A DNA stretch of 64,000 nucleotides. It comes from Odobenus rosmarus divergens. Taxonomy: Eukaryota > Chordata > Mammalia > Carnivora > Odobenidae. Positions 12,900 through 26,210 of this stretch are shown piece by piece. The number at the start of each line of letters is the position of its first letter. The stretch's first letter is position 1. The position numbers and the translations under genes were made by a program. Where the stretch lies: contig NW_004450459.1 in assembly GCF_000321225.1 (NCBI RefSeq), positions 2,597,027 to 2,661,026 of the forward strand, in the 5' to 3' direction. The notes beneath the pieces were generated by a model that did not search any database, was not told where the DNA came from, and saw nothing but the letters and a program-made list of their open reading frames with translations.

Positions 12900-13445
12900 A
12901 TTTTTCGCAGATGCTAAAAAATTTTAAGTGTTTCAGATTGCCGTTAGGGTCCCCATGGGAAAGAAATACAATATTCAAATTGGGAAAATTTGAAGAGAGT
13001 TTATTTTTAAAGGGCTATTTATAAGTGTAGAGTCAGACGTAGAGGAACCACAAGGATACACAGGAACCAGGGATCTGAGTGGGGATGGTGTTACAACCCC
13101 CAGAGGAGAAGTCAGTTACCTAACCCTGGAAAGAAGAAAAGACCGTGAGGGAGGCCATGTTGAGAGAGGCAGTGACCAGCGCAAGACGGTCAGCCTGTGG
13201 TACCCTTCCAGGGTTGGGTCCAGGAAATAAAACACTTTGATCTCACTTTCCCCCCTCCCTCCTATCTCCTGCCAGCATTTTCCATTAACCAAACCCAACT
13301 GTAAGACAGAGGGCAAGGGATTCCATAGCTTTAATCCATATAAGTCAGCCTCCCAGAGTAGAGAATTGAGTGGACAAGGGTTAGAGTGGATCCAGAGGGA
13401 CAAATGGAAGATATCCACAGGTAGAGACAGACCACACAATACAAC
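12900..13445. repeat. Probable old dispersed repeat, family uncertain
   Basis: The motif order 'gagagtttatttttaaaggg', 'cagagggcaagggattccat', 'gtcagcctcccagagtagag' and 'gagtggatccagagggacaa' resembles a dispersed mammalian repeat I have seen but cannot name. The overlapping frames 13116-13439 (-) and 13237-13464 (+) lie within it. Confidence 0.4.
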
Positions 13446-14850
13446 CTTTGCAAGATTAGATTAGATTATAGATACATTTTCCAAAATATACAGAATCAAG
13501 GTATTCCCACGGGACAGGAACAGATGCAAGGTCCCCAGCGCAGTTGGTCTTGTCCCCCAGGGTCCCTAAAATAAGCACATAGGCACTGGCAGTGCAAGGC
13601 ACGATCTTGCTGAGTAAGAAAGTGTTGCTCATTTCTTGCCATACCAGGGTAAATCCATATTCAGGAAGATTTTGACAAGGTCTTCTGAACACGACACAAA
13701 GAACTTTGGATTGTCTATGTGCAAAATTGAACCACAGAAGTTCTTTGATCAGAGCAATGCCATGATTGTATCTTTGTTTAGAAAAATTTCCTTGATGGCA
13801 TTATGACATGGCGATTAGAAGAGGGCATGAATGAAAGCTAAGAGACCGCACAGAAAGCCATTACAATCACCCAGGAGAAACAAATTCAGTATTGTCATTT
13901 TGTGGTTTAGACTTTTAAAAATCCCTGGTGCCTAATATTTTGTGATATATAAGGAATGATACAAAATCTGTCCCTTCAGCGTGGAAGTTTCTACATCCTT
14001 TCATGGACTTCTCTTGCTACTTGACATCCCAGGACCAGTCAGTCACCAACTCTTACTGAGTTTAGTCTTTTAGCATCTCTAGAACCTACCTCTTCTCTCC
14101 ACCAATACTTTGATAAAGACCACATTTATTACGTAGACTAGCATTTCTCAAATTATGTGTAAATGGTTTTTGAGGATTCCATGAAAAAGAAATGTTTTTT
14201 TGTCAAATACTTTGGGGAAGTCTTGAGATAAATTTAAATGTTTAATTATATGACTTGTGAATTCCTAGAGAGGGGGCCCACAGGCAGCATTTCTCCCTTT
14301 TCATAGAAAACATAGGGACATCTCCAGGGACAGTGGCACACCTCAGAATATAGATTGCAAAATGCTGACATGGACAAACTAAGGTTTTTCTGTATTCCAG
14401 TAAAACTTCATTCAGTATGCTGACTTTTCTGTATTTATTGTCCCCAGGAAAGAAATCACATAGCATAAAGCAGAAAAAAAGATAATCCTTTCTTGCAGTT
14501 TGAGTTTCAAACATTAGGAGAACTCATGGGCAACAGATTTGGAAGAATATGATGAGTAAGAGCAAAAGTTTCCCACATTCAGACTAAATAAAAGAGAGAG
14601 AAAGAGAAACAGTTAAAAGGTAATTGCAGAGACTTTTGATCTAAGTGAGTATCTGGAGAGGGGGCCCAGGTCCCAGCCCACTCACCAGCCATGCACTGAG
14701 CCCTGATGGAAGGAAAGGTAACAGAAACCCCAGAAGGTTTGATGGATCTAAGAAGCTTGGGAATCTGTACCTTCCTGGGAAGATGGAGCCCTGAGAATAA
14801 ATTATGGCTTTGTAAATAAATGGCTGAAATGTACTATATTCATGTCTATA
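13446..14850. other. Non-coding stretch, nothing recognised
   Basis: No repeat family or exon that I can support. The frames at 13456-13692 and 14242-14514 (both -) are short and without domain features. Confidence 0.5.
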
Positions 14851-14852
14851 TA

Positions 14853-15068
14853 GGGGTTTCTCAATATTAGCAATATTAACATTTTGGTCCCCAAAAAATC
14901 TTTGTTGTAAGGACTATCCTGTGCTTTATAGGATGTTTAAAGGCATTGCTGGCCTGTATCCACTAGATACCAGGAACATAATCCCCTTCCCCACTTGGGA
15001 CAAACAAAATGTTTCTAGACCTTACCGAATGTCCGTGGGGGAAAAAATTCCCAGTTAAGAACCACTAG
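14853..15068 (-). mobile_element. MER20 (hAT-Charlie non-autonomous DNA transposon)
   Basis: The reverse complement of MER20 is near full length. It starts 'ggtttctcaatattagcaat', runs through 'attaacattttggtcc', 'tgtgctttataggatgttta' and 'ccactagataccagg', and ends 'gttaagaaccactag', the mate of the terminal inverted repeat. A CAN-SINE has landed exactly at this end. Confidence 0.8.
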
Positions 15069-15073
15069 CCTAG

Positions 15074-15267
15074 GGGCGCCTGGGTGGCTCAGTCGCTGGG
15101 CATCTGCCTTCGCTCAGGTCATGATCCAGGGTCCTGGGATCAAGCCCCGAGTTGGGCTCCCTGCTTGGCGGGGGGCCTGCTTCTCCCTCTCCCACTCCCC
15201 CTGCTTGTGTTCCCTCTCTCGCTGTGTCTCTGTCAAATAAATAGGTAAAATCTTTAAAAAAAAAAAA
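15074..15267 (+). mobile_element. CAN-SINE, full length, young-looking
   Basis: It begins ggggcgcctgggtggctcag, followed by the tRNA-like head, 'ggtcatgatccagggtcctg', a CT-rich body and an A-tail. A perfect direct repeat of about 17-18 bp (aagaaccactagcctagg) flanks it at 15057-15074 and 15268-15285, so the target was the end of the MER20 copy. The undecayed TSD suggests a comparatively recent insertion. Confidence 0.95.
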
Positions 15268-15509
15268 AAGAACCACTAGCCTAGGTAGATAGAGTCCTAG
15301 ACAGCTTCAACAGTTTCCTCCTGGCACAGTACAGTTTGCCAATAGCTGAATGAAACATTCTGGAGGTTCTAGAGCAACCTGTATGGATGATGTGCTAGAA
15401 CCAGATGGGATAGAAAAAAAAATCAATGGCTATGGATGCCAGAGAAGACCGATCACTCCCAAGGACAAAATGGTATGCTCCCCATGGATACCTCTGCATG
15501 ATATCTGCA

Positions 15510-15750
15510 CTGGTTAAGAATGAGGATACTGGAGCATAGCAGACAGTGGGCTGCCAATGTTCAAATCCCAGCTCTAGTCATTAAGAGCTGTTTGACTTTG
15601 GCAAATCATTCAACTTTCTGGGCTTGTTTCCTTATCTGTAAGATGGAGATCATAACAGCATATATCATATAGGGTTATTATAGTAATTAAATTAGTTCAA
15701 ATTTGTAAAGTACCTGCTCTTTACATAACTAAGTTTTGAATAAGTGGTGC
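15510..15750 (+). repeat. MIR SINE
   Basis: MIR order is visible: 'gttcaaatcccagctctagt', 'gactttggcaaatcattcaa', 'tccttatctgtaagatggag', then 'atagggttattatagtaatt'. Confidence 0.8.
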
Positions 15751-17740
15751 TTTTTACTTGTATATAAACACTCCCTGGACTTAGATCTAAGTCAGAGAAG
15801 GAGAGTACAACCCTGAGTCATATAGCTAAGTTTCTACTGTCAAATCAAATGAGGCTCACAGTAAAAACTGAAATTCCTAGAAAAACATGAAGTTATTTTT
15901 ACATTACCAATTTGTGTTTAGAAATTTCTTCTGTCGGTCTCTTTGCATCCAGTCTAAACTTCTCTGTCTCTACCCCTCCATGTATCTTCATACCACCATT
16001 GTGATCATCATCTACATCTCAAATCTGATCAGATAATGGGCATCTGATCAGTCATGGTCACACAGAGATGCCCCAAGAGTTCAAGGCTATGTGGTGGAAG
16101 GTATGGCATGAAAGTTCATCGAGTTTCCGTGTAAAATTTTATTTGAAATAATGATCTATGCTTCTAAAAAACATTTGAAAATCATTGGCCCACAGAGATT
16201 CCACAAGATGGCAGTCAAACCCACCCATGAACAGCCCTTGCCCATCCTTCCAGATGTTTATAAACACAACCCCAGAATCCAGATGAAGAAAATCACTGAT
16301 AGAGAGCATGTGTTCTATTAACTTCATAGTTTTGCACATGCTAGTTCATCTGCTTGGAATACCTTTCTCTATCTCCTACAGATGTGATGTCAATGAAGGG
16401 ATCTTTTGCTGAGAAATATGCTCAGATTTGCATTTTTTAAAGAAAACTCATGGACTGGAGGCCTCTCCTTTGGTGCTGGGGGCCCTGCTTCATGGGCTGT
16501 AGAAATTTTTGCCAAGGCTGGAGATCCCTATGATTAAATACATAGCTTCCCCAAATGTATCACACTCTCTCACAACGTCCAGCCACAGCACTGGGGTGCT
16601 CCAGAGATGCACACTAGCCTTGGATCCACTAACTTTAGGAAATCAACCTCTTTTTCTTTTCTATTTCCCTGCTTACCCTTTCCAAAGGTCCCTGCTGCTC
16701 TTCCCTTCTAGAATATAGTCCCCTCAAGGGGCCTCTAGAACACCAAAGCCAGTCTCTCTTCTAGTATAGGCAACTTCTGCTTTCTTCTCTGCAAGGCAAC
16801 TCTCCCCTGAGGACAGGGAAGCACACAGGCCTGGTTATGTGCTTGGAAAGAGAAAGGAAATACACATCTAGAGTGAAACAAACTGTCTCACAGGGAATCA
16901 TGATTCTACCTGCATGGATATCTCAGGGAATCACCACTTCTTTCTTCATATTTTTCATGAATAAGTTTAGTTTTGTGGACAGAAGAATATACTACTAAAA
17001 AAAAAAAAAAGTCTGATCAGGACCCACATTTATGTTGAAGCACCACTATGCAGTTAAACTGTAATACAGGTAGATGACACACAGCAGTAGCTTGCTTTTC
17101 CAGATCTTCAATGCAGTTTACACTGAGATGAAAAATGCTATTTCCTCAAGGGGGTCACCATTCATTGTCTTCACTGAGGCATCCATGTTCATACCCTTTC
17201 AGTTCAATGCCACAACCCATCAGATCACCTTCTCTGCTGTCCCATTTGGCAGTCAGTCCCAGGACTGCTGCTGGTTTTCCATCTGTCAAACTCAATCTAT
17301 CTTCAAAAGAGAGGCAGGGCCTGGAGAGTAGGCTGAGCAAAGAACAACAAAAGCAGACTGATTTTACTCGGAATCTGGTCTTCTTTGAGGGGAGGAAGAG
17401 TCCTAATAATATGGAAAATTCCCTAACAGGGACTTGCTTCCTGGCTCTGTGAGAGTCTGGCTAGAACGGAGCTTCCAGCCTGGGAGAGAACAACCCCGTA
17501 CGGTGACCAGCTTTTGCAGCTGTTCCTTGCCCAGCCATGAAGATTCCTCTTGACCAGCAGTAAGAGGGTCAAGTGAGGTAGCAGCCATTTTGAACAATTC
17601 TGTACAGTGTTGCCCACACTCCTTGTTACAGCAGATTGATCCAGAGAAGACAGCTGATCCAAGCTAGCCAGTTAGACGGAATAAAACATGCCTACATAAA
17701 TTCCATAAAAATGGAACCAACTGAAATGGGCTCTTTCATT
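15751..17740. other. Non-coding stretch, nothing firmly recognised
   Basis: No supported gene. The part at 17440-17690 has the look of an old LTR or DNA-transposon relic ('gatccaagctagccagttag') but I cannot assign it. Overlapping frames at 17074-17662 on both strands have no domain signal. Confidence 0.45.
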
Positions 17741-17744
17741 TGCT

Positions 17745-17860
17745 AATTGAATTACCTAGGGTAAGGCACTTAACCTCTTTTGACCGATTTCTTCATCTGT
17801 GGAAAGAACAGTCTGAACTAGATGAGTTTAAATTTCCTTTCTACTCTTGAATTATGGTTT
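17745..17860 (+). repeat. MIR-like tRNA-SINE fragment
   Basis: 'ggtaaggcacttaacctctt' and 'tttcttcatctgtggaaaga' match the MIR core. The following 'gaactagatgagtttaaatt' matches the tail version also seen at about 60753-60810. Confidence 0.55.
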
Positions 17861-17879
17861 TTGTGATGAAGATGAGTTC

Positions 17880-18075
17880 TAGAGGCAGTGAGGCCTGGGT
17901 TCAAGGTCATGTTCTGTCAGTTACTAGTCTTAAGACCTAGAAAAGTTCCTCAGCTTCTTAAGCATCAGTTTTATCATGTGTAAAATGGAGATGGTGATAC
18001 TGCCTATCTTGTTATTAAATGATATAATACATGTTAAGTGCTTAAAACACTACCACACACAGTAAAGCAGCTTAT
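17880..18075 (+). repeat. MIR SINE
   Basis: The motifs 'gcctgggttcaaggtcatgt', 'catgtgtaaaatggagatgg' and 'atacatgttaagtgcttaaa' occur in MIR order. It is a second MIR close behind the previous one and in the same orientation. Confidence 0.75.
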
Positions 18076-18079
18076 GGCC

Positions 18080-20245
18080 TCCGGTTGCTATTGTTATTGT
18101 TGTTATTTCTATATGGAACACAATTTGAAATTAAAGAAAAGGAAGGAAGGAAAGGAAAGCCAAGGTGAAAGGATAACTGTTCAGGCAAAGGAATGCTTTA
18201 AATAAGAAGATCAAACCATTTGGCTTACCATTAGTGCAAAGAGGTGGGCGAAGGGTAGACAAAGAATCAGTATGACATTCTGGGCATGTAAAAATGTACA
18301 GGATGTTTAATTGTGACCTTAAAAAAAGAGAAGGTAACACTATTGATCCCAAGCTCTATCACTCTCAGAACCTAAATAAAAAATCCAATAACAAAGGGTA
18401 TTCCAGATACAAGTAGCACTGGGTAAAATCATAACTCTCCAATGAGAGTTACTTGGAGAGAATACTCTCCAGTATTCAACTTGGAGAACCATGTTGAAGA
18501 CTTAATATTTCCTTTGCCTTTCTTTGTGACCTTGCCTTGGTGACATGTACCATATCCGTATACCAGGGCCGTTCCTTCTTTCAAACATCAAGAGCATAAT
18601 GCTCACTACTCCAACACCACACAAAATTGATTATCTCAGATCCAAATGATTTTCTCAATCCAAAAACTACACGAACACCCCTAAAAGTGGTAATGGTTTA
18701 AGACGCTCAGAAGAATAACCTAGGCTGTCTATTATAGAATACTTTTCTCTATATAGATGGTGTGCTCTGGTAGCAACTTAGGACATAAATTTACTTAAAT
18801 ACGTAGCCTTATCCCAGTTCAATTCTTTGGTGAGTCGATGATCTGATTGGGTACAATGTAATGAACTGAAGAAGGTGACAGAATATAAGACAGGTAAGAG
18901 ATGAAAATAAATAAATAAAAGAACCAGTGCTGCATAATGTGGCAGAATATAATGCCGGCCTCAAGAGACGTAAAATCTCAGCAATCAATGGACTACAGTT
19001 AGTGAAGGCAGTTGTCCCAGGGTACTTTGGCCGGAAAAAAATGTCATTCTGCCTATACAGGTGGAAGCAAGTGTCACTGAAATTGATGGGGACAGGGATC
19101 AAAGATAAACTCATCCTAAAAAGGGCATGTCACACCTGCCTCTCATATAGAAGACTGTATAGATCACATGCATATTTTTCACATCATATTTGTGAAGATT
19201 TGCCACTCTTGTTCTATTTTCTGGGCTTGTATGTGCAAAGCAACATGTGCACAAATGACCCTCTCAGATGGTCACACTAGGAAATTGGCAAGAGTTTCCC
19301 TACTTGGGGGATCCTAGGGACCTCCTAAGGAATGCAAAACCTCAATCATCTATGATCCCATATTTACAACTTGATGTTAGGTGCCCGAGAATTCAAAGTA
19401 TGTTTACAGCGCTCTTGGACATCTTAGAACAAAATGAGTCCCTACTGTTATCCCATTCAACTATCTCAGCACTTTTGAAAGCTGCCGTGTCCTGTGGCTG
19501 GCAGGACTTTTTCAAAGCCAACTGGTTCTTTTGCAAGATAATGAAAGACAAAGGGAACATTTCAAAGATTCTCTGCTTAGGCAATATTCTCTCCTCTGAC
19601 ATACTGGCACACAGTAGTGACTTTTAGTTGTGGAAAGTCACCTGAGACGAGTGAATGACTTGCTGACTATCAAAATAGTAATTTGTTCATGGTTATGTCC
19701 CAAATTGGGTGTTATTTAGTTACTTTTACGTTTACATTTTAAAACTATGTTCTTGTTAAATATCTAGCATGGCTATTTTCAAAATTTGGAACGTAGAGGA
19801 TCCAGCAGCATTAGGATTCTAAAGTCATCTCAGAAATAGAGGTACAGATTTAATCTAAATCATCCTAATCACTTGGAGGCCTAATCAGAGATGCTGCCCA
19901 CTTGTCCTGTTACATTTACATATTTTTAAGTGGGAATTCGCTGATATATGGTGATAGTAGGAAGAAGTTTGCTCGGGAGCTAACCTATAAAGCCTTTAAA
20001 TGAGACGAGCATTTCATAGCCTGCTTACCTGTTTCTGGGGTTCTATATAACCCTTCAAAATGCTTGGGATGAAAACTCATTGTTTTCTTTCACATATAAA
20101 ATCAAGGAAGCTGCCCCAAGGCAACTTGGGCATGTTTTTCCTTTATACAGTGGCCCTCAGTGAGCCCAGAAGGCTTGACCCTGTGTCAGAAGCATGAAGC
20201 AGAGAGGAACTTTCAAAATGGAAGCAGAAGGCTCCACCCCATTAC
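18080..20245. other. Non-coding stretch, nothing recognised
   Basis: No repeat or gene assigned. The frames 18927-19280 and 19268-19627 (+) are the longest in this part. They lack a recognisable domain, are not flanked by convincing splice sites and show ordinary AT-rich codon content, so I treat them as chance. Confidence 0.45.
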
Positions 20246-20247
20246 TG

Positions 20248-20395
20248 TTCTCAGACTTCAATGTGCACGAGACACATGGAGAGGTTTAAAATGGGAGCTT
20301 TGGATTCAGGAGGCCTGAGGTGGAGCCTAAGATTCTGCATTTTTTAACAAGCTTCTAAGCGATGCCAGTGCTGCCTGTCCATGGGCCAACCCTGA
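20248..20395 (+). mobile_element. MER5A-like hAT-Charlie relic
   Basis: It begins 'ctgttctcagacttcaatgt', a decayed 'ttctcaaactt' TIR, and continues 'ggcctgaggtggagcctaag', 'attctgcattttttaacaag' as in MER5A. Confidence 0.65.
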
Positions 20396-20399
20396 GCAG

Positions 20400-20535
20400 C
20401 TAGGAATCCAATCTCTTTGGCGAGACCCCAGTCCTGTTCTGCCACTACTGAGCTGTGCCACCTTGGGCACATCAGGTAGCTTCTCAGTGCTTCCATTTCC
20501 TTTTCTATAAAACCAGACAAGACACAGAGGCTCTT
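20400..20535 (+). repeat. MIR SINE fragment
   Basis: 'ctgccactactgagctgtgc' then 'caccttgggcacatcaggta' and 'ttccttttctataaaacc' follow the MIR core. It abuts the MER5A-like relic. Confidence 0.6.
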
Positions 20536-20539
20536 AGCG

Positions 20540-22475
20540 AATTCAGGGAGTGGAAGAGAATGTGGATGAATAACTTTAGGTGCAAGCATTATGAAAAAAG
20601 TTTAAGGAGCTACTCAATTAACGGACTTTAAAATCACAAAGGACATAAAGATCACTCTTCTCCTGAAACCAGCCAACTGGGTGCCATTGCTTCTGCTTCA
20701 AATTGCTGTTCTGGGTGGCTGCCCTCTGACCAGGCTACCACGGACTACCTGGTCTTCTGCACAAAGTTATTTCTGAGTGGCCCCTGGACTACACCCTACG
20801 CAGCAGCAGAGTCCTCTGGAAAACTCTTGTTCCAAAGTCCTGAGTTCCATTAAAACAGTCTCAAGACACTAAGTTATTGAATTAAATCGTTGGGAGGAAC
20901 AGAAGATAATTTTCCATGCCTATATGATTTATAATTTATATAATCTTCTCTACTAAAATTTACCTATTGCTACCTGCTTGTTTTACACATGACAAAAGTG
21001 AGAGCTGGTCAAAATAAATTCCTTGCCCACTACCACAAGAATAATTAAGGCTGGAAACAGTGTGTTTAATTCCCAGTTGAGTCAGATTGCCTCTGCTCCA
21101 CATTAGGAGACATCCTCCTAAACTCTTCCTTCTCCCCAAGCTCCCTGAAAGTCACCTGCACCGTTCTCAGTCTCGTGGACGCAGACGGTGGTGGTACCAC
21201 TGGACCAGAGCAATACGGAACCACAGGAAGAGGAGAAAATCACAAGAGCAAGGAAGAAGCATTCCTCATAAATGAAGTCGAAGGGACTGGAATAAAGAAA
21301 CATGGAGTTTTAGTAGCCGGTAATCCCCCGTCTGTGCCCTCAGAGGAGACTCGGGAAAGAATAACCAAAATACTTCCTGGGTTTCCAGATGCTCAGAGAT
21401 GCTGTTATCTATTTTAATCCGCTTTCAACAGAAGATCTCTTTCGAAGTATAGTGCAACAAAGAGGCCACCTTAGAACTAGGGTAACTGCTTGCCATATGA
21501 TTAGGAACAGCTTGGATGCAGGGTTCATGATAGCACACAAGCTCTAGAAAGAAGCCTGTAAGCAAGAGAGCATGCCAAGAGGCAAGATCTGTACCTAGAA
21601 GGAGGAACTGCACATGAAAGGAGCCAGCCTGGATGCAGACTGATTAGCTGAGGAAAAGCGGTCATGGGTATCAAGCAAGGAATGAATTATGGAGTTGTGT
21701 GGAGAGAAATGGGCTCAGGGCAGATTTATTATGCTCCATTTCCACTCTGCTAGCAGGCTGCTCAGAGTCTCCGAGGTACAGATTTACTCAGGATTGAAAT
21801 TTTACATCCAGGGAGACTATCTCAAATAATCTAATTTAGTGAGATGAGAAAATCACATCTCGTAAAACTATCATCCCTTTTCAAAAGCCCATATAAAAGT
21901 TTACAGGCTGTTGAGGTATCTAGCCATAGCATGAGCTTCTATTATAGGCGATACAGAGACAACAGACATAAAGATGAAATTATTTTAATAAGCAATGTTA
22001 CTACTCAGTATGTGCAGTTTGCTCTTTACAACCTGAACTTCATAAATTTTTATAAGGTGTCTATTTACTGTCAGGCTCAGGAGCTGCTGTGTCACCGTCG
22101 CTCAGTCAAAGCTTTTCCAAATAAAAGAATCTTGGCTGGATGTGATACATTATGTGATAGTAAGAGAGACGACCCCACACCCACTTCCTGTGTCTCCTCA
22201 GGAACATTCATGTCTTCTATGCAAATGTTAAAATAAATATATTCCCCATCACTGTGAAGTGGGTTGCTCTTTTGGCCATTGTACACGCGAGAGCAGAATG
22301 CCTTAGCAGGAAGGCACCTTGACCATCCTCTACTGATTCTCAATGGAGGAGAAATGATGTGCGTGAGCACGCGATAATCATGCCAAGAAAATTTCTTCAG
22401 GACTTGTGTGTGGGTGTCTTTTAGACTCTTTGGAGAAAAGGGGGGAAAAGAGAGACAGGGGACTATTTCCAAATA
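20540..22475. other. Non-coding stretch, nothing recognised
   Basis: No supported gene. Overlapping frames at 21087-21417 and 21844-22236 have no domain signature, and the opposite-strand frame 22092-22526 runs into a MIR. Confidence 0.45.
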
Positions 22476-22479
22476 ACCA

Positions 22480-22705
22480 TTATCATTTTCCAAGTGCTCA
22501 TTATGTTTCTGGGGCAGGATTAGCACTTCATATATGTTATCTCACTGAGTCCTTATAGCTCTTGAGGTATGGAGTATTCTGGCCATTTTATAGGAGAGGC
22601 ATCTTTAGCCTTGAGAGGTTTATAATTTTCCCAAAGCCATATAGCAGGAACTCGATCCAGGTGTGTCGGATCACAAAGAACAGTGTTTTATCCCAGTGTT
22701 ACCTC
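22480..22705 (-). repeat. MIR SINE
   Basis: Reverse-complement MIR: 'ccaagtgctcattatgtttc', 'ggccattttataggagaggc', 'cccaaagccatatagcagga', then 'ggtgtgtcggatcacaaag'. Confidence 0.7.
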
Positions 22706-22844
22706 CTGACATTGCTTCTCCTCATTGTTCTGGATTCTTGGTTACCCAGGAGAATACTAGGCAGAGGCAAGGACCTCAGGAAACCTCAGAAGGGAAAAGA
22801 GATTAGGAATTACAATATTTCAGAATGAGCCCCTGTAAATTGTC

Positions 22845-22940
22845 TGGACAAACTCCTCATTTTACTGAGAAGAAACAATGAGGTACTCACAGAACTAGTT
22901 TGGGGTCACAAAGCTAGTTAACAGCAGGAGCAGGATTTCC
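22845..22940 (-). repeat. MIR SINE fragment
   Basis: 'ctcattttactgagaagaaa' and 'ggtcacaaagctagttaaca' then 'gcaggagcaggatttcc' are the central MIR segment in reverse. Confidence 0.6.
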
Positions 22941-23224
22941 TCCTCATCCTTACCAGTAGTGTTGCCAAAGGCAACATATCTAGTTGGGTTGATGAAGGGG
23001 TTGCACAAAAGGTCGCTTTCCCTTCTCTAATTTTGGGGATTTTTTTTCACCTCACTCTCTTCACTAGCTTTCCCCTGAAATAGAATGAATGGAATAGGTA
23101 ATTAGGACGTGATTAGGCAGGGTCGGGAGGAGAAAAAATATTCTGGTATATTTCCTTACCTTGAGGATCAAAGTCATCCTAGGTATTTTTTTAGAGGAAA
23201 GGGTATGAGGGGAGGAGAAATCAA

Positions 23225-23470
23225 ATATTCAGTTAATAGACATCAGCTTTTACTATTTGCCAGATACCTGGATAGGCACTAACTAGATGAAGCAGTCAAA
23301 GGGGTCAGCTCTCAAAGAGCTTACAGTCTAGTGAGAAAAATCAATACAATCAACACAAACCTGATCATCACAATCTAATATTGCAGGCACCACAGAGGAA
23401 ACAGAAGAAGTGATATGAAAAGGTTATCCAGGAGTTTCGCTCAGGCAGGATAAGTATGCAGGGCAGCTTT
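23225..23470 (+). repeat. Old mammalian interspersed repeat, family not named
   Basis: 'actatttgccagatacctgg' followed by 'caaagagcttacagtctagt' is the same dispersed motif order as at 55520-55960. Confidence 0.5.
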
Positions 23471-23474
23471 TGTG

Positions 23475-26030
23475 ACGTCATCAAAGATGCAGGAAAGCAA
23501 CTGCAGAACTCTGGCTAAAATAAGACACGCTGGGATTTTTGCCTTTTGGCTGTTAAATGAGATGATGTTCTGGCACATAATAGGTGCTCAAGTGTAACAT
23601 GCTTAAAAAGCTAAGGGGAAAGATGAGGTAATTATTCTTTCATCTTTTAGGGTGTCAAGAAACGCCTACCTTTTTTCTTATACGTCCCCCACCCCTGCTT
23701 ATGGTCACTCCTCAAATTATTTTATCAATAATGCCAAAAAGGGGATAGATTATAGCAGTCAGCCAAGTTGAGCTTCCACTCAATCTTGGAATTCCTTAAA
23801 TGTTGTTTCTGGTGGCCGATCCGCTCGCGTGTCACATACTTTCCTCTGGAGCAAGCGTGAAACTTCAAGGCCACTACTGAACAGTATGAATCATTAGAAA
23901 GTTCTCTCTCATATTGAATTGAAGCTGCCTCCCTCCAATCCCACCCACTGAATCTAATTGTGCCTGCTGGAACTTCAGAAAAATGAATCTACTTCTTTGT
24001 CCACATGTCATCCCTTTGAGTGTTCGTAGGCAGCTTCCATGTCGGTTCAAAGCCTTCTTATCTTGCACCAGATGGTAAAGCAAGTGACTTGTCCTGTTGC
24101 TAAAGGAGGTTAAGCAATGGCAGCATGGTGGCGGAGAGACTCACAAAAATTCTGCTTTGTGTCTTTCTTCGTGCTAGGCTGCTTCGAGTGGCTTCAACCA
24201 GTGCTGAAATCATGTTCTTAGTACACACTGTCTTATGGTCATAGCAAGGCTTCACAGAAATAAAGAAGTGGGCTAGTCCAAGAGGCCTTATGGAGTAGCA
24301 TAACCTTCTCAACTAAGCACAGGTCCCAGAGACTATTAAAAATCCATCCCGTGGAGGGCCTCTCCAACAAGCATCATTATTAGCCCTATGGAACAGTTCA
24401 GACATTGTCTTTTAAATGCTTTTCCTAATGTTAGAAAAATAAACTTGCCATGTCACCAGTAATGATCTCTTGAAAAGATCCATAAAGTCTGACATTGCTA
24501 TCTCCTCTATGTATAATTCCCTCTCACATTGAATTTGATTGGTGGTATCATTTTCCAGGTAGATATACCTTTTTGCCAGTCACCCAACTTCACCAACCCC
24601 TGCTCCCTTTGGTTACCAGGGAGCCTTCCTTATTGTCAAAGAAAGAGGTTGACATCTAGGAGGACTGTGTCAGGCTAAACATAGGGTTCCATCAAAACAC
24701 AAGCTTGCAATGAGGAGATGTCAAACTATTGACTTTTATGCCACCTTACCCTCAAACAATCTCTGAAGTTTTATAGACAAAAGGTTATTTAACAAGATAG
24801 AACTCTATTGCTCAGATTTTAAAATAATCAATGACAAAGTTGTTCACAATATAATACTTATTTTTAATGTCACTTTTGTTCATTATTTTACATAGGAACA
24901 CTAAAACATTCTCTGATTTACAGTTTTAAATGGGTCTTTTGAAGTACACATCCTGAAGACAGAACTGTTACACATACACAGCAGTTTTCTTGCTATAATT
25001 CCTGATAATTCAGAAATATTATTTCAAGAATTCAAATATTTCTAAAGACCGGGTTGCCTTTCCCCCATGCCAGCCAAGAGCACATTATACTGTTCCTTTT
25101 TCCAAAGCACTTTAAGAGGAAGACAACAGATCTGAGAACCTGTGAAATTCTCGACAAATTTAAACCTTGCTTATGTAAGCTATACACAGGGAGGAAAGAA
25201 AGCCTTCAAGGATTTGCAAAGGCTTACAGGGGTCTCTCTGCCAGGAGAGCAGCCTGAACGTGTTTGGCACCGTCATCTGGGTCTCTACTTGGTAGCTGTG
25301 GAAAAGAGAAGACAGCAAGAGCCCAGAGCCCAGAGAGAAAGGAGCCTGTGTTTCCCATCATAAAACCACAAGGACAGGAGAAATGGCTGTTCGCAGGCTG
25401 CAGAGAAGGGAGAAGCCAGGAGACGTGAGAGGGAAGAGACACTGCTGACATTCAGGAGTCACGGTGGTCCCTGTCCTGGCCTTATGGTCACCTCAGTTGG
25501 TGGTCCCCACAAGCACTGGAGTTGTCTGAAGCTGTGAGCGGGCAAAGGCTAGCTCCATAAAGTGCTGGATAGAGAACTTCATCAAGGCATAGTCATCATC
25601 TGGGGAGCCAAAGAAAATCCTGGCTCTAAGACTTCACATCCCACCTCTTCTTCTTTTCTTCTTCTTTTTTTTTTTTTTTGTAGAGTTAGGTTTGGGCCCT
25701 GGAATCTGAATATCCCAAGTGAGCTCACAGGGATACTGAGGCAGTTGGCCAGTGGTCCCCACTGTTATGGAGAACCATGGGGTACTAAAACCTGTGGCTG
25801 AAGGCCACTGGGTAGTCAATGAGAGAACACAGCCTTGTTCTCTAGAATTTGCACCTGACAGGCTCCACATGGGTGACTCAGAGCAGCTTAAGGAAGGAGT
25901 GCCCTGTGGTTAATGCATCACAGAGGAACTGAGCTTGGCCTGTTCAACTGGACTTTTACTAAGAACCACAGTAACTCTGATATGCGTCCCGAGTTGAGAG
26001 CAAGTGTTAATCTAGGGAACTAAACTAAGT
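23475..26030. other. Non-coding stretch, nothing recognised
   Basis: No supported gene or RNA. A polypyrimidine run lies at 25645-25681. The frames at 25054-25451 overlap on both strands and show no domain. Confidence 0.45.
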
Positions 26031-26035
26031 TTGGT

Positions 26036-26210
26036 CTGTGAATCAACTGGGATACTTACAAAATATTTTGATAAAATATTGAGATTATGGGTCCTGCCTC
26101 AAGCCTGGTGAGTCAGAAAACTTCAAGGGTGAATTACAGAAATCTGCATTTTTTGCAAGCCCTCTAGGGATTCCTTTACATGTAAAGTCCAAGAATCACT
26201 GTGCTAGAGA
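26036..26210. mobile_element. MER5-like hAT relic
   Basis: 'gtgaatcaactgggatactt', 'gaaatctgcattttttgcaa' and the end 'gtccaagaatcactgtg' follow MER5-type organisation. It is diverged. Confidence 0.5.
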
